In this document: positions 33,735-42,151 of the stretch, one piece after another | Numbering within the stretch: the stretch's first letter is position 1 | Layout: each line of letters starts with the position of its first letter | NCBI GenBank assembly: GCA_900549475.1 | Contig: UROF01000011.1 | Span: forward strand, 6,612-70,611 | Length of the DNA: 64,000 bases | Reading direction: 5' to 3' | Source: an uncultured Eubacteriales bacterium | GTDB taxonomy: Bacteria; Bacillota; Clostridia; Oscillospirales; Oscillospiraceae | Program-made: the position numbers and the translations under genes | The notes under the pieces: generated by a model | Database searches by the model: none | What the model was told of the DNA's origin: nothing | What the model saw: only the letters and a program-made list of their open reading frames with translations

Positions 33735-34904
33735 TCACTCAGCCAGCTGCTCAGCGGTGTAGTAGCCACCATCGATCAGCAGCTCCTCGTAGTTGTTGAC
33801 GTCAACAGCCACGGGGGTGCACAGGTAGGAGGGAACAACCAGGACGCCGTTGTCGTAGGTCTCGGTGTCGTTGATCTCGGGCTCGGTGCCGTTCACCACG
33901 GCGTTGACCATGGTCACGCACTTCTCAGCCAGCAGGCGGGTGTCCTTGTAGATGGACATGGTCTGCTTGCCGGAGATGATGTTCTTAACAGCCATGAGCT
34001 CAGCATCCTGACCGGTGATGAGGGGCCAGTTCTCCTCGGTGTAGCCAGCAGCCTCCAGAGCGGAACGGCAGCCATAAGCGAAGCCATCGAAAGCGGAGCA
34101 GACGATGTCCAGATCCTCGTCAGCATAGTAGCCGGACAGGTAGTTCTCGCACCACTGCTGGGCAGTCTCCTGGCTCCAGCGGAGGATGCAGGTGTCGTCA
34201 AAGGAGGTACGACCGGTCTTGCAGACCAGAGTGCCGTCGTCCAGGTAGGGCTGGAGGACTTCCATGATGCCCTGGTACAGAAGCAGAGCGTTGTTATCGT
34301 CGGGGGAACCCATGAAGAACTCGATGGTGTAGCTCTCGCCAGCAGCGCGGGCGCCTTCCAGATCCTTGGCCTCAACGATGTACTCAGCGATGGCCGTGCC
34401 AACGCCCTTGTTATCGAAGGAAGCGTAGTAGGAAACAGCGTCGGTATCCATCAGCAGACGGTCATAAGCCACGATGGGGATGCCAGCGTTCTTGGCCTGA
34501 GCCTCAACAGCAGTCAGAGCGCCGGAGTCAACGGAAGCGATGACCAGGCAGTCGACCATCTGAGCGACCATGTTCTCGATCTGGGAAACCTGCATCTGGA
34601 CGTCGTCCTCAGCGTACTGCAGAACGACCTCGTAGCCGAGGGCTTCCAGCTGGGCCTTCATGTTGGCACCATCGTTGATCCAGCGCTCGGAGGACTGGGT
34701 GGGCATTGCGATACCGACGGTCTTGCCGGCACCGGGCTGCTCAGCGTCACCGGAATCACCGGTATCGTTAGCGGTGTTGTCGCCAGTGTTGTTGGTGGTG
34801 TTGTTCGCGGTGTTATCAGCGGTGTTGTTGCCGCTGTTACCGCCGCAGGCTACCAGGGCGAAAGCCATGGACAGCGCCAGGAGTACAGCCAATAACTTTT
34901 TCAT
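33735..34904 (-). CDS. chvE: Multiple-monosaccharide ABC transporter substrate-binding lipoprotein
   Basis: This 389-residue lipoprotein has a signal peptide with lipobox LVAC at residues 17-20, then a low-complexity Asn/Asp/Thr linker to about residue 55, then a periplasmic-binding type I fold (TVGIAMPTQSSERWINDG...) like ChvE. It delivers sugar to the MmsA-MmsB transporter at the outer face of the membrane. It is the first gene after the operon promoter. The name chvE is by family similarity; arabinose as ligand is inferred from the operon. Confidence 0.9.
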   Translation of the reverse strand: MKKLLAVLLALSMAFALVACGGNSGNNTADNTANNTTNNTGDNTANDTGDSGDAEQPGAGKTVGIAMPTQSSERWINDGANMKAQLEALGYEVVLQYAEDDVQMQVSQIENMVAQMVDCLVIASVDSGALTAVEAQAKNAGIPIVAYDRLLMDTDAVSYYASFDNKGVGTAIAEYIVEAKDLEGARAAGESYTIEFFMGSPDDNNALLLYQGIMEVLQPYLDDGTLVCKTGRTSFDDTCILRWSQETAQQWCENYLSGYYADEDLDIVCSAFDGFAYGCRSALEAAGYTEENWPLITGQDAELMAVKNIISGKQTMSIYKDTRLLAEKCVTMVNAVVNGTEPEINDTETYDNGVLVVPSYLCTPVAVDVNNYEELLIDGGYYTAEQLAE

Positions 34905-34994
34905 CTTGTTTACTCCAATCTTTTATTTTTTGGGTCTTTGCTTACCCTGCCGCCGCGGCGCTTCGTGTCTTGTCCGTGGCGACCTTACGAGTAG

Positions 34995-35023
34995 AGTATA
35001 CTGCTGTTTTCTCTCCACGTCAA
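34995..35023 (-). promoter_or_regulatory. Promoter of the arabinose operon
   Basis: On the minus strand, TTGACG (35023-35018), 17 bases, then TATACT (35000-34995). Transcription would start near 34988, about 84 bases before the first gene. Confidence 0.85.
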
Positions 35024-35024
35024 G

Positions 35025-35074
35025 AATTTGTATGGTATAACTTCAAACTTTGTTTACATCAACAATACAAATTT
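35025..35074. promoter_or_regulatory. Two AraR-like operator elements upstream of the arabinose promoter
   Basis: AATTTGTAT at 35025-35033 abuts the -35 box, and ATACAAATT lies at 35065-35073 in the opposite orientation. Their centres are about 40 bases apart, close to the spacing of the two cooperative AraR operators in Bacillus subtilis, whose core is ATTTGTAC/GTACAAAT. The role is inference. Confidence 0.55.
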
Positions 35075-35393
35075 GATTATTTTGGATAAATAGTTCAACG
35101 ACAAAATCATCAATTCCCTTTTTTTATTTCGAAATCATTTCAAAATATCGATTTTATATCTAATTATGCAAAAATTTATTTGTATTGTCATTTGTAAAAA
35201 CCTAATTATTCTTCACATCATTTTGCACAAACCACATAGCTGTATCCATTTTCTTTCCCTGCATCTTAGCTAAAAACATTTTTTCAAAGGCTCCTTTTTG
35301 TTTTTGAAAAGAATGTTATCCCAGTTTACAGCCAAATTTCATATCAGCTATACAATTTTCTTTTTCTACGTTTTTCTTCTTTAAAAAAATAGA
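35075..35393. other. AT-rich intergenic stretch between the divergent arabinose promoters
   Basis: This stretch has no supported gene. It is strongly AT-rich against its surroundings and includes further TTTGTA strings at 35179-35184 and 35190-35195 that could be weak operator copies. I see no clear hairpin or RNA gene. Confidence 0.5.
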
Positions 35394-35442
35394 TACAAAT
35401 TAAAAATACATCTTGCTTTATCCCGCAGATTTGTATTATAAT
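35394..35442 (+). promoter_or_regulatory. Promoter of araR with overlapping operator-like elements
   Basis: TTGCTT (35413-35418), 18 bases, then TATAAT (35437-35442). TACAAATT lies at 35394-35401 and ATTTGTAT at 35429-35436 directly before the -10, so AraR may repress its own gene. Confidence 0.7.
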
Positions 35443-35481
35443 GAGGGCGAAGATGAAATCCCATAGATCAGGAGGGATGGT

Positions 35482-36555
35482 ATGACGCCAAAATATCAGG
35501 CTATCGCAGACGAACTGCGCGTTCACATTCAAGCCGGAAAATATGTCAATGCCCAAACGCTGCCTACCGAGTTCGCCATTGCCGAGGAATACCAGGTCAG
35601 CCGCCAGACGGTACGTCAGGCCCTGTCTGTATTGGCAAAAGAAGGACTGATTGAAAAGCGTCAGGGCAGCGGCTCTCATATTACCCGCCGGGAAACAGAA
35701 ACTGCCGCACCTCACCGCTCCATTGCGGTAGTTACCACCTATATCAGCGACTACATCTTCCCCAGCATCCTGCGGGAAGTAGAGACCGTCCTCTCCCAGA
35801 ACAACTGTACCCCCTCCCTTTTTGCCACGCAGAACCAGGTATCCAATGAGCGCAAAGTACTGCAGAACCTTCTGAACCTGCCAATAGATGGTATTCTGGT
35901 GGAAGGTACCAAGACCGCTCTGCCCAATCCTAATCTTGACCTCTATCAGAAGATCATGGACAGAGGGATTCCTCTGGTGTTTATTCATGGAAACTACGCC
36001 CAGCTCCACGGGGCTTTGTCCGTACTGGATGACAATTTCAGCGGCGGCAAACAGTTAACAGAGTACCTCATCCGCAAAGGTCATACCAGGATCGCCGGTA
36101 TTTTCAAATCCGACGACATCCAGGGTCCCGGCCGTTACGCCGGTTATACCGCCGCTTTGCGGGAGGCCAACATTCCCGTGGACGACCGGCTGGTATTCTG
36201 GTACAACACGGAATATAAGACTTCTATTCTTGCCGATACCCTGGCAGCATCCCCTATTATTCAGCGCAATACCCTTCCCACCTGCTCTGCTGTGGTCTGC
36301 TACAATGACGAAGTGGCCAATCAGCTGATTTCCACTCTGGTCAGAAATAAGATTGATGTTCCAAATGAGGTAGCCGTTGTCAGTTTCGACAACAGCCAAT
36401 ACAGTGAACTGTCTCCTGTCCCTATCACCTCCCTGTCCCATGGGAATAAAAATGTGGGGCACATTGCCGCAGAAAAACTCCTCTCCCTGATGGATGGCGG
36501 CCTGTGCCAGTCTGAACTGGTTCCCTGGACCTTGGTCGAGCGTGCCAGCGGCTGA
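35482..36555 (+). CDS. araR: Arabinose-operon repressor AraR (GntR DNA-binding, LacI-type sensor)
   Basis: This 357-residue regulator has an N-terminal GntR-type winged helix (residues 1-70: YQAIADELRVHI, TLPTEFAIAEEYQVSRQTVRQAL) and a C-terminal LacI-type sugar-binding domain (about 78-355: RSIAVVTTYISDYIFPSIL, VDDRLVFW, VVSFDNSQYSELSPVPITSL). This chimera is characteristic of AraR, which leaves DNA when arabinose binds. AGGAGGG precedes ATG 35482. It is divergent from the arabinose transport and catabolism operon that it is expected to control. Confidence 0.92.
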   Translation: MTPKYQAIADELRVHIQAGKYVNAQTLPTEFAIAEEYQVSRQTVRQALSVLAKEGLIEKRQGSGSHITRRETETAAPHRSIAVVTTYISDYIFPSILREVETVLSQNNCTPSLFATQNQVSNERKVLQNLLNLPIDGILVEGTKTALPNPNLDLYQKIMDRGIPLVFIHGNYAQLHGALSVLDDNFSGGKQLTEYLIRKGHTRIAGIFKSDDIQGPGRYAGYTAALREANIPVDDRLVFWYNTEYKTSILADTLAASPIIQRNTLPTCSAVVCYNDEVANQLISTLVRNKIDVPNEVAVVSFDNSQYSELSPVPITSLSHGNKNVGHIAAEKLLSLMDGGLCQSELVPWTLVERASG

Positions 36556-36582
36556 TAAAATCATCACCCCAACAAAGAGAAA

Positions 36583-36621
36583 AAGTGCGGATCATTCTCA
36601 AAAGATGATCCGCACTTCTTT
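36583..36621. terminator. Bidirectional terminator, araR / dppF
   Basis: AAGTGCGGATCAT (36583-36595) pairs with 36605-36617, with A's before and CTTTTTA after, between convergent genes. Confidence 0.88.
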
Positions 36622-36654
36622 TTATTTCAAGTCTACCTGTGCCATATCATATAT

Positions 36655-37620
36655 TTATTTCTCATAAAGTGTACATGCCACATAGTGCTGATCCCCCACA
36701 TCACGAAGCACCGGCTGGCAATGCATGCATGCGTCTGTACAATAATTACAGCGAGGGGCAAACCGGCAGCGCGCCGGCGGTTCAATAGGATCAGATACCT
36801 CGCCGCGTATACTATGGGTAAGTTTATGTTCCGGCTTCAGATCCGGAATCGGGATTGCCTTAATGAGTTCCTTCGTATAGGGATGCAAGGGGTTAGCAAA
36901 GAGCTCTTTAGAGGGAGCTCGCTCCACTACCACACCAAGATACATGACCATGATTTCATCCGAAATATGACGAACCACAGACAAATCGTGGGTTATAAAA
37001 AGATATGTCAACCCGTGACTTTCCTGGATATCCATGAGCAAATTCAAGATCTGCGCCTGGATCGAGACGTCCAGAGCGGAAACCGGTTCATCACAGACAA
37101 TGAACTCCGGATGAAGGACCAATGCCCGGGCAATCCCTATGCGTTGCCGCCGTCCTCCGTCCAATTCATGAGGATAGGACTGGGCAAATCGCTCAGCAAT
37201 ACCCACCGTTTCCATAATCCGGGCAACAATATCATTCCGCTCTGCCGGCGGGATTTTATAAACTTTTAATGGATCGGCGATCAAATCCTTTACCGTTTTG
37301 CGCGGATTCAAGCTGGCATATGGGTCCTGAAAGATAATCTGCATCTTTTGCCGCATAGCCCGCATCTGCCGAGGAGAATATTTCGCAATATCCTCTCCTT
37401 TATACAGAATCTCTCCATCCGTCGGCTCAATCAGTTTAAGAATCGTTCTGCCCAAAGTAGATTTTCCACATCCGGATTCGCCTACTACACCCAGCGTCTG
37501 ATTGGCCGCAATCCGAAGATCCACATGGTCCACTGCATGAAGCATACCACGGGGCGTCTTGAAAAATTTGGTCAGCCCTTTGGTTTCCAGTATGAGCTGG
37601 CTGTTATGCGACTCTCCCAT
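36655..37620 (-). CDS. dppF: Peptide ABC transporter ATP-binding protein DppF/OppF
   Basis: This 321-residue ATPase has Walker A GESGCGKST, signature LDGGRRQRIGIARAL, Walker B IVCDEPVSALDV and the C-terminal oligopeptide-transporter extension with Cys-rich CRFAPRCNYCTDAC. It pairs with DppD to power uptake. ATG 37620 overlaps the dppD stop (TGATG) and has GGAGG seven bases before it; GTG 37623 is an alternative. It ends the dipeptidase-dpp operon. Confidence 0.92.
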   Translation of the reverse strand: MGESHNSQLILETKGLTKFFKTPRGMLHAVDHVDLRIAANQTLGVVGESGCGKSTLGRTILKLIEPTDGEILYKGEDIAKYSPRQMRAMRQKMQIIFQDPYASLNPRKTVKDLIADPLKVYKIPPAERNDIVARIMETVGIAERFAQSYPHELDGGRRQRIGIARALVLHPEFIVCDEPVSALDVSIQAQILNLLMDIQESHGLTYLFITHDLSVVRHISDEIMVMYLGVVVERAPSKELFANPLHPYTKELIKAIPIPDLKPEHKLTHSIRGEVSDPIEPPARCRFAPRCNYCTDACMHCQPVLRDVGDQHYVACTLYEK

Positions 37621-38612
37621 CACAGGTCCTCCTCTCTCTTTTGCTGCGCTGCCTCATATAGAAAGCAGGAGATGCTATGGCCATCAGAAACCTGGTAATT
37701 ACCAGGCATTTCCTGTGTACACCGCTCCATACAATTGGGGCAGCGGTCACTGAAGGGGCACCCCGTCTGCATGATCATCGGATCAGGCATCAATCCGGGA
37801 ATAGGTGCTAACCGGTCAGAATCCTTATTCATTTCCGGAATGGAACGGAACAGCCCCACTGTGTAGGGGTGGTGCTCTTCGGACTCATAGATATGCTGAA
37901 CCGTACCGCTTTCCACGATCCGTCCTGCGTACATAATGGCCACCTTATCACAGGTCTGTGCCACTACGCCCAGATCATGGGTAATCAGAATCATTCCCGT
38001 ATTGAACTGCTTTTTTAAAGCGTTCATCATTTCCAGTACCTGTGCCTGGATCGTCACATCAAGAGCCGTAGTCGGCTCATCCGCCAAGAGCAATTCAGGA
38101 TTGCAGGCCAGCGCAATGGCGATCACTATACGCTGCTTCATACCGCCTGAGAACTGATGGGGATATTCATTTTTTCTGGAAGGCTGCAGTCCTACCGCTG
38201 TGAGCATCTCATCTACCCGCTTTTCTCGCTCTTCCTTACTCAGCTTGGTATGAAGCAAGATCGCTTCACCGATCTGCTTACCTACAGGCAGAATAGGGTT
38301 GAGGGAAGTCATCGGGTCCTGGAAAATCATCGACACTTTATTGCCCCGAATGTCCCGCATCTGGGCCTCACTGATTTTCGTGATGTCCTCACCATTCAAA
38401 ATAACTTGTCCGCTTTTGATCTCACCGATACGTTCCGGTAAGAGACGCAGGATACTCAGCGCAGTGGTAGTTTTGCCAGCCCCCGTCTCTCCCACAAGGC
38501 CCAAAGTCTCACCTTTTTCCAAGGTCAGATTCAAACCATTAACCGCATAAACCACTCCATCGTGGGTTTTGTACTGCACCCATAAATCTTTAATCTCAAG
38601 TAATTTATCCAT
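37620..38612 (-). CDS. dppD: Peptide ABC transporter ATP-binding protein DppD/OppD
   Basis: This 330-residue ATPase has Walker A GETGAGKTTT, signature FSGGMKQRIVIAIAL, Walker B LLADEPTTALDV and the C-terminal extension CPFSDRCPNCMERC typical of DppD/OppD. It energises the DppB-DppC channel at the inner face of the membrane. It begins 10 bases after dppC. Confidence 0.93.
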   Translation of the reverse strand: MDKLLEIKDLWVQYKTHDGVVYAVNGLNLTLEKGETLGLVGETGAGKTTTALSILRLLPERIGEIKSGQVILNGEDITKISEAQMRDIRGNKVSMIFQDPMTSLNPILPVGKQIGEAILLHTKLSKEEREKRVDEMLTAVGLQPSRKNEYPHQFSGGMKQRIVIAIALACNPELLLADEPTTALDVTIQAQVLEMMNALKKQFNTGMILITHDLGVVAQTCDKVAIMYAGRIVESGTVQHIYESEEHHPYTVGLFRSIPEMNKDSDRLAPIPGLMPDPMIMQTGCPFSDRCPNCMERCTQEMPGNYQVSDGHSISCFLYEAAQQKREEDL

Positions 38613-38622
38613 AGTATCCCCC

Positions 38623-39507
38623 TCAGTTCTTCAGTTTGGGGTCAAGTGCATCGCGCAAGCCATCACCGATCAGATTAATGGCAAGAACTGTAATGGCAAT
38701 AGCCGCACCCGGGATGATAACCTGCCACGGATGATACCGCATCTGGGCCTTGCTTTCTGCCAGCATCGTGCCCCACTCCGGCTGAGGCGAGGGTACGCCA
38801 AGGCCAATAAATCCAAGCGCAGCCACAGACAGCAGCACAGATGCCAGGTTCAGCGTTGCTTGTACGATGATGGGACCAATTGCATTTGGCAGGACATGGG
38901 AAAGAATGATTCGCAAGTCTTTCGAACCGTACGCCACAGCAGCCTCAATATAATCTGATCCTTTCACCTGCAGCACAGCAGAACGCACAATACGTACGAA
39001 GGGTGGTACCATTGAAATCGTAAGCGCAATGATCAGATTCATGGTACTCGTACCAAGCGCCGCCACCACGGTAACTGCCATCAGCGTCATGGGCAGTGCC
39101 AGAAAAATATCTACGATACGCATAGTAATAGCATCCAGCCAGCCGCCATAGTACGCGCACAACGATCCCAGCAGGCACCCAATCACCAGAGACATTCCCA
39201 CTGTCGAGAGAGAAATCAGCAAAGAAAGCCGCGCTCCGAAAATAATTCTGGCAAACATATCTCTGCCATACGCGTCCATGCCAAGGATATGTTCACTGCT
39301 GGGCGGCGCAAACTTATTATACACATCCTGCTTGATCGCTTCTTCCTCATAATCGGCAAACAAAGGCGCCGCCACAGCAAAAAACAAAACAATCAAGAAA
39401 ATGACAAGGCCAAGCATAGCCATTCTATTCCGGCTAAACCGGTAACAGATGGATGCAAACTGTCCACGTCTTTTGGGAGCCGTTAGACGTATTTCTTTTT
39501 CTCTCAT
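38623..39507 (-). CDS. dppC: Peptide ABC transporter permease DppC/OppC
   Basis: This 294-residue protein has six predicted membrane helices and the N-terminal soluble region of OppC-type permeases. HILGMDAYGRDMFARIIFGARLSL is the family's start-of-channel segment, and EAAVAYGSKDLRIILSHVLPNA is the EAA loop that contacts the ATPases. It is 12 bases from dppB. Confidence 0.93.
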   Translation of the reverse strand: MREKEIRLTAPKRRGQFASICYRFSRNRMAMLGLVIFLIVLFFAVAAPLFADYEEEAIKQDVYNKFAPPSSEHILGMDAYGRDMFARIIFGARLSLLISLSTVGMSLVIGCLLGSLCAYYGGWLDAITMRIVDIFLALPMTLMAVTVVAALGTSTMNLIIALTISMVPPFVRIVRSAVLQVKGSDYIEAAVAYGSKDLRIILSHVLPNAIGPIIVQATLNLASVLLSVAALGFIGLGVPSPQPEWGTMLAESKAQMRYHPWQVIIPGAAIAITVLAINLIGDGLRDALDPKLKN

Positions 39508-39519
39508 TTGCTCAGCCTC

Positions 39520-40452
39520 CTAATTCTTCACAAATTGGCTGCGCAGGCGAGGATCGATATACATATACAGCACATCGATAAGCAGATTGATCACACCTAT
39601 AACAGCCGCAATAAACAGGACGCCAATCATCACCACCGGCATATCATACTTAAAAATACCCTGCAGCAAATAGGTCCCAACTCCCGGAAGGGCAAAAATC
39701 GTCTCCGTGACAATAGCTCCGCCCAGTGTCTGTCCCAAAATGATTCCGATAACCGTTACCATTGGCAAAAGCGCATTGCGCAGCTCATGCACCATTACGA
39801 TTCGCATGGATTTTGCACCCTTGGCTTTGGCCGTCTGTACATAGTCGGCGCGAATGACTTCCAGCATCGTGGAGCGTGTCATTCGAATCATCTGGGCTGC
39901 CATAGCAGCAGACAGGGTTATCCAAGGCAAAATATAATGAGAAAGAGATTCTCCGCCTGTAGCTGGCAGCCAGTTCAAATCAAGAGAAAATTTCAGAATA
40001 AGCAGAAGGCCCAGCCAAAAGGCAGGCAGTGAGGTAAGAAGCATAGCCAGCAAACGGGAAACATTGTCGAATATGCTGTACTGCTTTATGGCAGAAATAA
40101 TTCCGACCGGAACCCCCAGAAGTATTACAAATACAATGGTTCCTGCGGTGAGCACCATTGTCGAAGGAATCCGCTGCAGGAACTCCGTTTTAATGGGGGT
40201 GTTGGATGACCACGATACGCCCGGGTCCCCAGTCAGAAGATTTTTCATGTAGTTCAGATACCGTTCAATAAACGGATCATTCAATCCATGCTCCTCGTTC
40301 CACTTTTCGATTCCCTCCGGGGTAGCCGAAACGCCCAGCTGCACTGAAGCAACGTCCGCCGGCATCATAGCCAGTATGGCAAACACCAAGAACGAAACGC
40401 CCAGCAGCACGGGTATCAGAATGAGCAGCCGTTTGGCAATATATTTCAACAT
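39520..40452 (-). CDS. dppB: Peptide ABC transporter permease DppB/OppB
   Basis: This 310-residue permease starts with MLKYIAKRLLILIPVLLGVSFLVF, the usual first helix of DppB/OppB, and has LGVSATPEGIEKWNEEHGLNDP in the external loop and a YVQTAKAKGAKSMRIVMVHELRNA EAA loop in two parts. It is separated from dppA by a stable hairpin. Confidence 0.93.
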   Translation of the reverse strand: MLKYIAKRLLILIPVLLGVSFLVFAILAMMPADVASVQLGVSATPEGIEKWNEEHGLNDPFIERYLNYMKNLLTGDPGVSWSSNTPIKTEFLQRIPSTMVLTAGTIVFVILLGVPVGIISAIKQYSIFDNVSRLLAMLLTSLPAFWLGLLLILKFSLDLNWLPATGGESLSHYILPWITLSAAMAAQMIRMTRSTMLEVIRADYVQTAKAKGAKSMRIVMVHELRNALLPMVTVIGIILGQTLGGAIVTETIFALPGVGTYLLQGIFKYDMPVVMIGVLFIAAVIGVINLLIDVLYMYIDPRLRSQFVKN

Positions 40453-40490
40453 ATAGCGTTACTCCTCTCTATACGCGAGCCATCCTGATA

Positions 40491-40522
40491 TGCCGTGTGG
40501 AGCCTTTCGGCTCCACACGGCA
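40491..40522 (-). repeat. Intergenic hairpin after the peptide-binding protein gene
   Basis: A perfect 14-bp stem (40491-40504 with 40509-40522) closes a four-base loop that reads GAAA on the transcribed minus strand, a stable GNRA tetraloop. No U-run follows. It sits between dppA and dppB, like the hairpin after the sugar-binding protein gene. Confidence 0.75.
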
Positions 40523-40554
40523 CACGAATATCTTTACAAAGGAAAGATCTGATT

Positions 40555-42099
40555 TTACCAGGACCAATCATAGACAAAATGAGCGTAAATATCATCTGTT
40601 GTATCCACACCCTTCAGAGAAGAGGAATATGCTACCGCGATAGCCGGCTGAAGCAGAGGCACGCAGATCGCCTCCTCGTCAATGATCTCCTGAACATGGG
40701 TATACGCCTCCTTGCGGGCATCCGGATCAGAGGTAGAACGGCCAAGATCCAGGTACTCGTCCAATTCGTCGTTAAAGGCCATGAAGTAATGCTGTCCTGA
40801 AGTGCTGTAGAAATACAGGTAATTGCCGTCACAATCGTTGACCGGCCAGGAAGTTCCTGTCACAGCCAGCTGATAGCTTCCTGCATAGACAGAGGACCAA
40901 TAGGTGGAGCGATCGATCTGTTCCGTAGTCACGTTGAAGCCTACTTCACGGAGCATACCCTCAACCGTGATGGCAGGATAAAGATACATGGCCGTATCGG
41001 GAGCGAGGATCGTGATATCCACAGAATCCACACCGGCTTCCTTCTTATACTGCTCCAAATACTCCTTGGCTTTCTCTACATCATAGGAATAGGGCTGCTC
41101 ATAGTCTTCCTCAGGAGAATTGGGAACGCTGGAGGGAAATACAGTCTTCATCGTAACACCCAGGCCTTCGGAACCGCCTACCAGCACAGCATCCTTATCA
41201 ATGGCGTACTGCGCGGCTTTTCTTGCCAAAATATTGTCAAAAGGCGGCTTATTCTGGCAGAAACTCAGCCAGTTATTCCCACGGAACAGGGACTCCTGCC
41301 ATACGAGGTTGCTGTCACCTTCCACCGTTGCCTTTGCAGAAAGGCTGCAGTGTGTGAGGAAATCGATCTCCCCTTTCTGCAGAGCGGCAATCTGCGTCGT
41401 GGGGTCCGTGATGATTTTGAACGTCAGATCCTTGATGGTAGCCTCTCCCAGGTAGTACTGATCAAAAGCTTCCAGCTTGATGCTGTCGCCGGAATTACGG
41501 GAAACGAACTTGTAGGGACCCGTACCAATGGGGGCAGACTCATAATCCGTGGTCTTAGCGCTGGAAACCCGGCCATAAGTAGACAAGATCTCATATACGC
41601 CGGCAAACGGGCTGATCATGTGGACTTCAACAGTGTAATCATCAATAACCATACATTCTTTCATATTGGTCATCGATGCACCCACAGCGGCAGATTCAAT
41701 CGCACGGTTAATGGAATAGGCCACATCTTCCGCGGTCATCTTACTGCCATCGTGAAAAACGACATCATCCCGCAGGTGGAATGTGTAGGTCATCTCGTCA
41801 TCAGACAGTTCCCAGCTTTCCGCCAATTTGGGGGCCCATTCCCCGTTTTCGTCTTTAACGATCAAGGTATCGTACATCTGCCGATAGAGAATCGTGCTGA
41901 TCTGATCGGTAGTATAAACCGGATCAAGAGATGCGATATCACTGGTCAGGCCATAGTTAACGTCTGTACGGCCGGAATTATCAACCGGCTGTCCATCTCC
42001 GGTGTTTCCGCCGCTATCACCGCCGCAGGCGACAAGAGCCATAAGCATAAGGGTTGCCAAAAAAAGGGACAGGGCTTTTCTCATCCAACTCTTTTTCAT
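40555..42099 (-). CDS. dppA: Peptide-binding lipoprotein DppA/OppA-like (SBP family 5)
   Basis: This 514-residue lipoprotein has a signal peptide with lipobox LVAC at about residues 21-24, a short Gly/Asn linker, then the family 5 solute-binding fold: DVNYGLTSDIASLDPVYTTDQIS, LAESWELSDDEMTYTFHLRDDV with VVFHDGSKMTAEDVAYS, typical of OppA/DppA/NikA. It captures the substrate for DppBCDF. The neighbouring dipeptidase suggests peptides; the exact ligand is not shown. Confidence 0.92.
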   Translation of the reverse strand: MKKSWMRKALSLFLATLMLMALVACGGDSGGNTGDGQPVDNSGRTDVNYGLTSDIASLDPVYTTDQISTILYRQMYDTLIVKDENGEWAPKLAESWELSDDEMTYTFHLRDDVVFHDGSKMTAEDVAYSINRAIESAAVGASMTNMKECMVIDDYTVEVHMISPFAGVYEILSTYGRVSSAKTTDYESAPIGTGPYKFVSRNSGDSIKLEAFDQYYLGEATIKDLTFKIITDPTTQIAALQKGEIDFLTHCSLSAKATVEGDSNLVWQESLFRGNNWLSFCQNKPPFDNILARKAAQYAIDKDAVLVGGSEGLGVTMKTVFPSSVPNSPEEDYEQPYSYDVEKAKEYLEQYKKEAGVDSVDITILAPDTAMYLYPAITVEGMLREVGFNVTTEQIDRSTYWSSVYAGSYQLAVTGTSWPVNDCDGNYLYFYSTSGQHYFMAFNDELDEYLDLGRSTSDPDARKEAYTHVQEIIDEEAICVPLLQPAIAVAYSSSLKGVDTTDDIYAHFVYDWSW

Positions 42100-42151
42100 C
42101 TGTATTTCCTCCTATATTTTTGGACTTCCTTATTCTGTGTGCTGGTATCAC

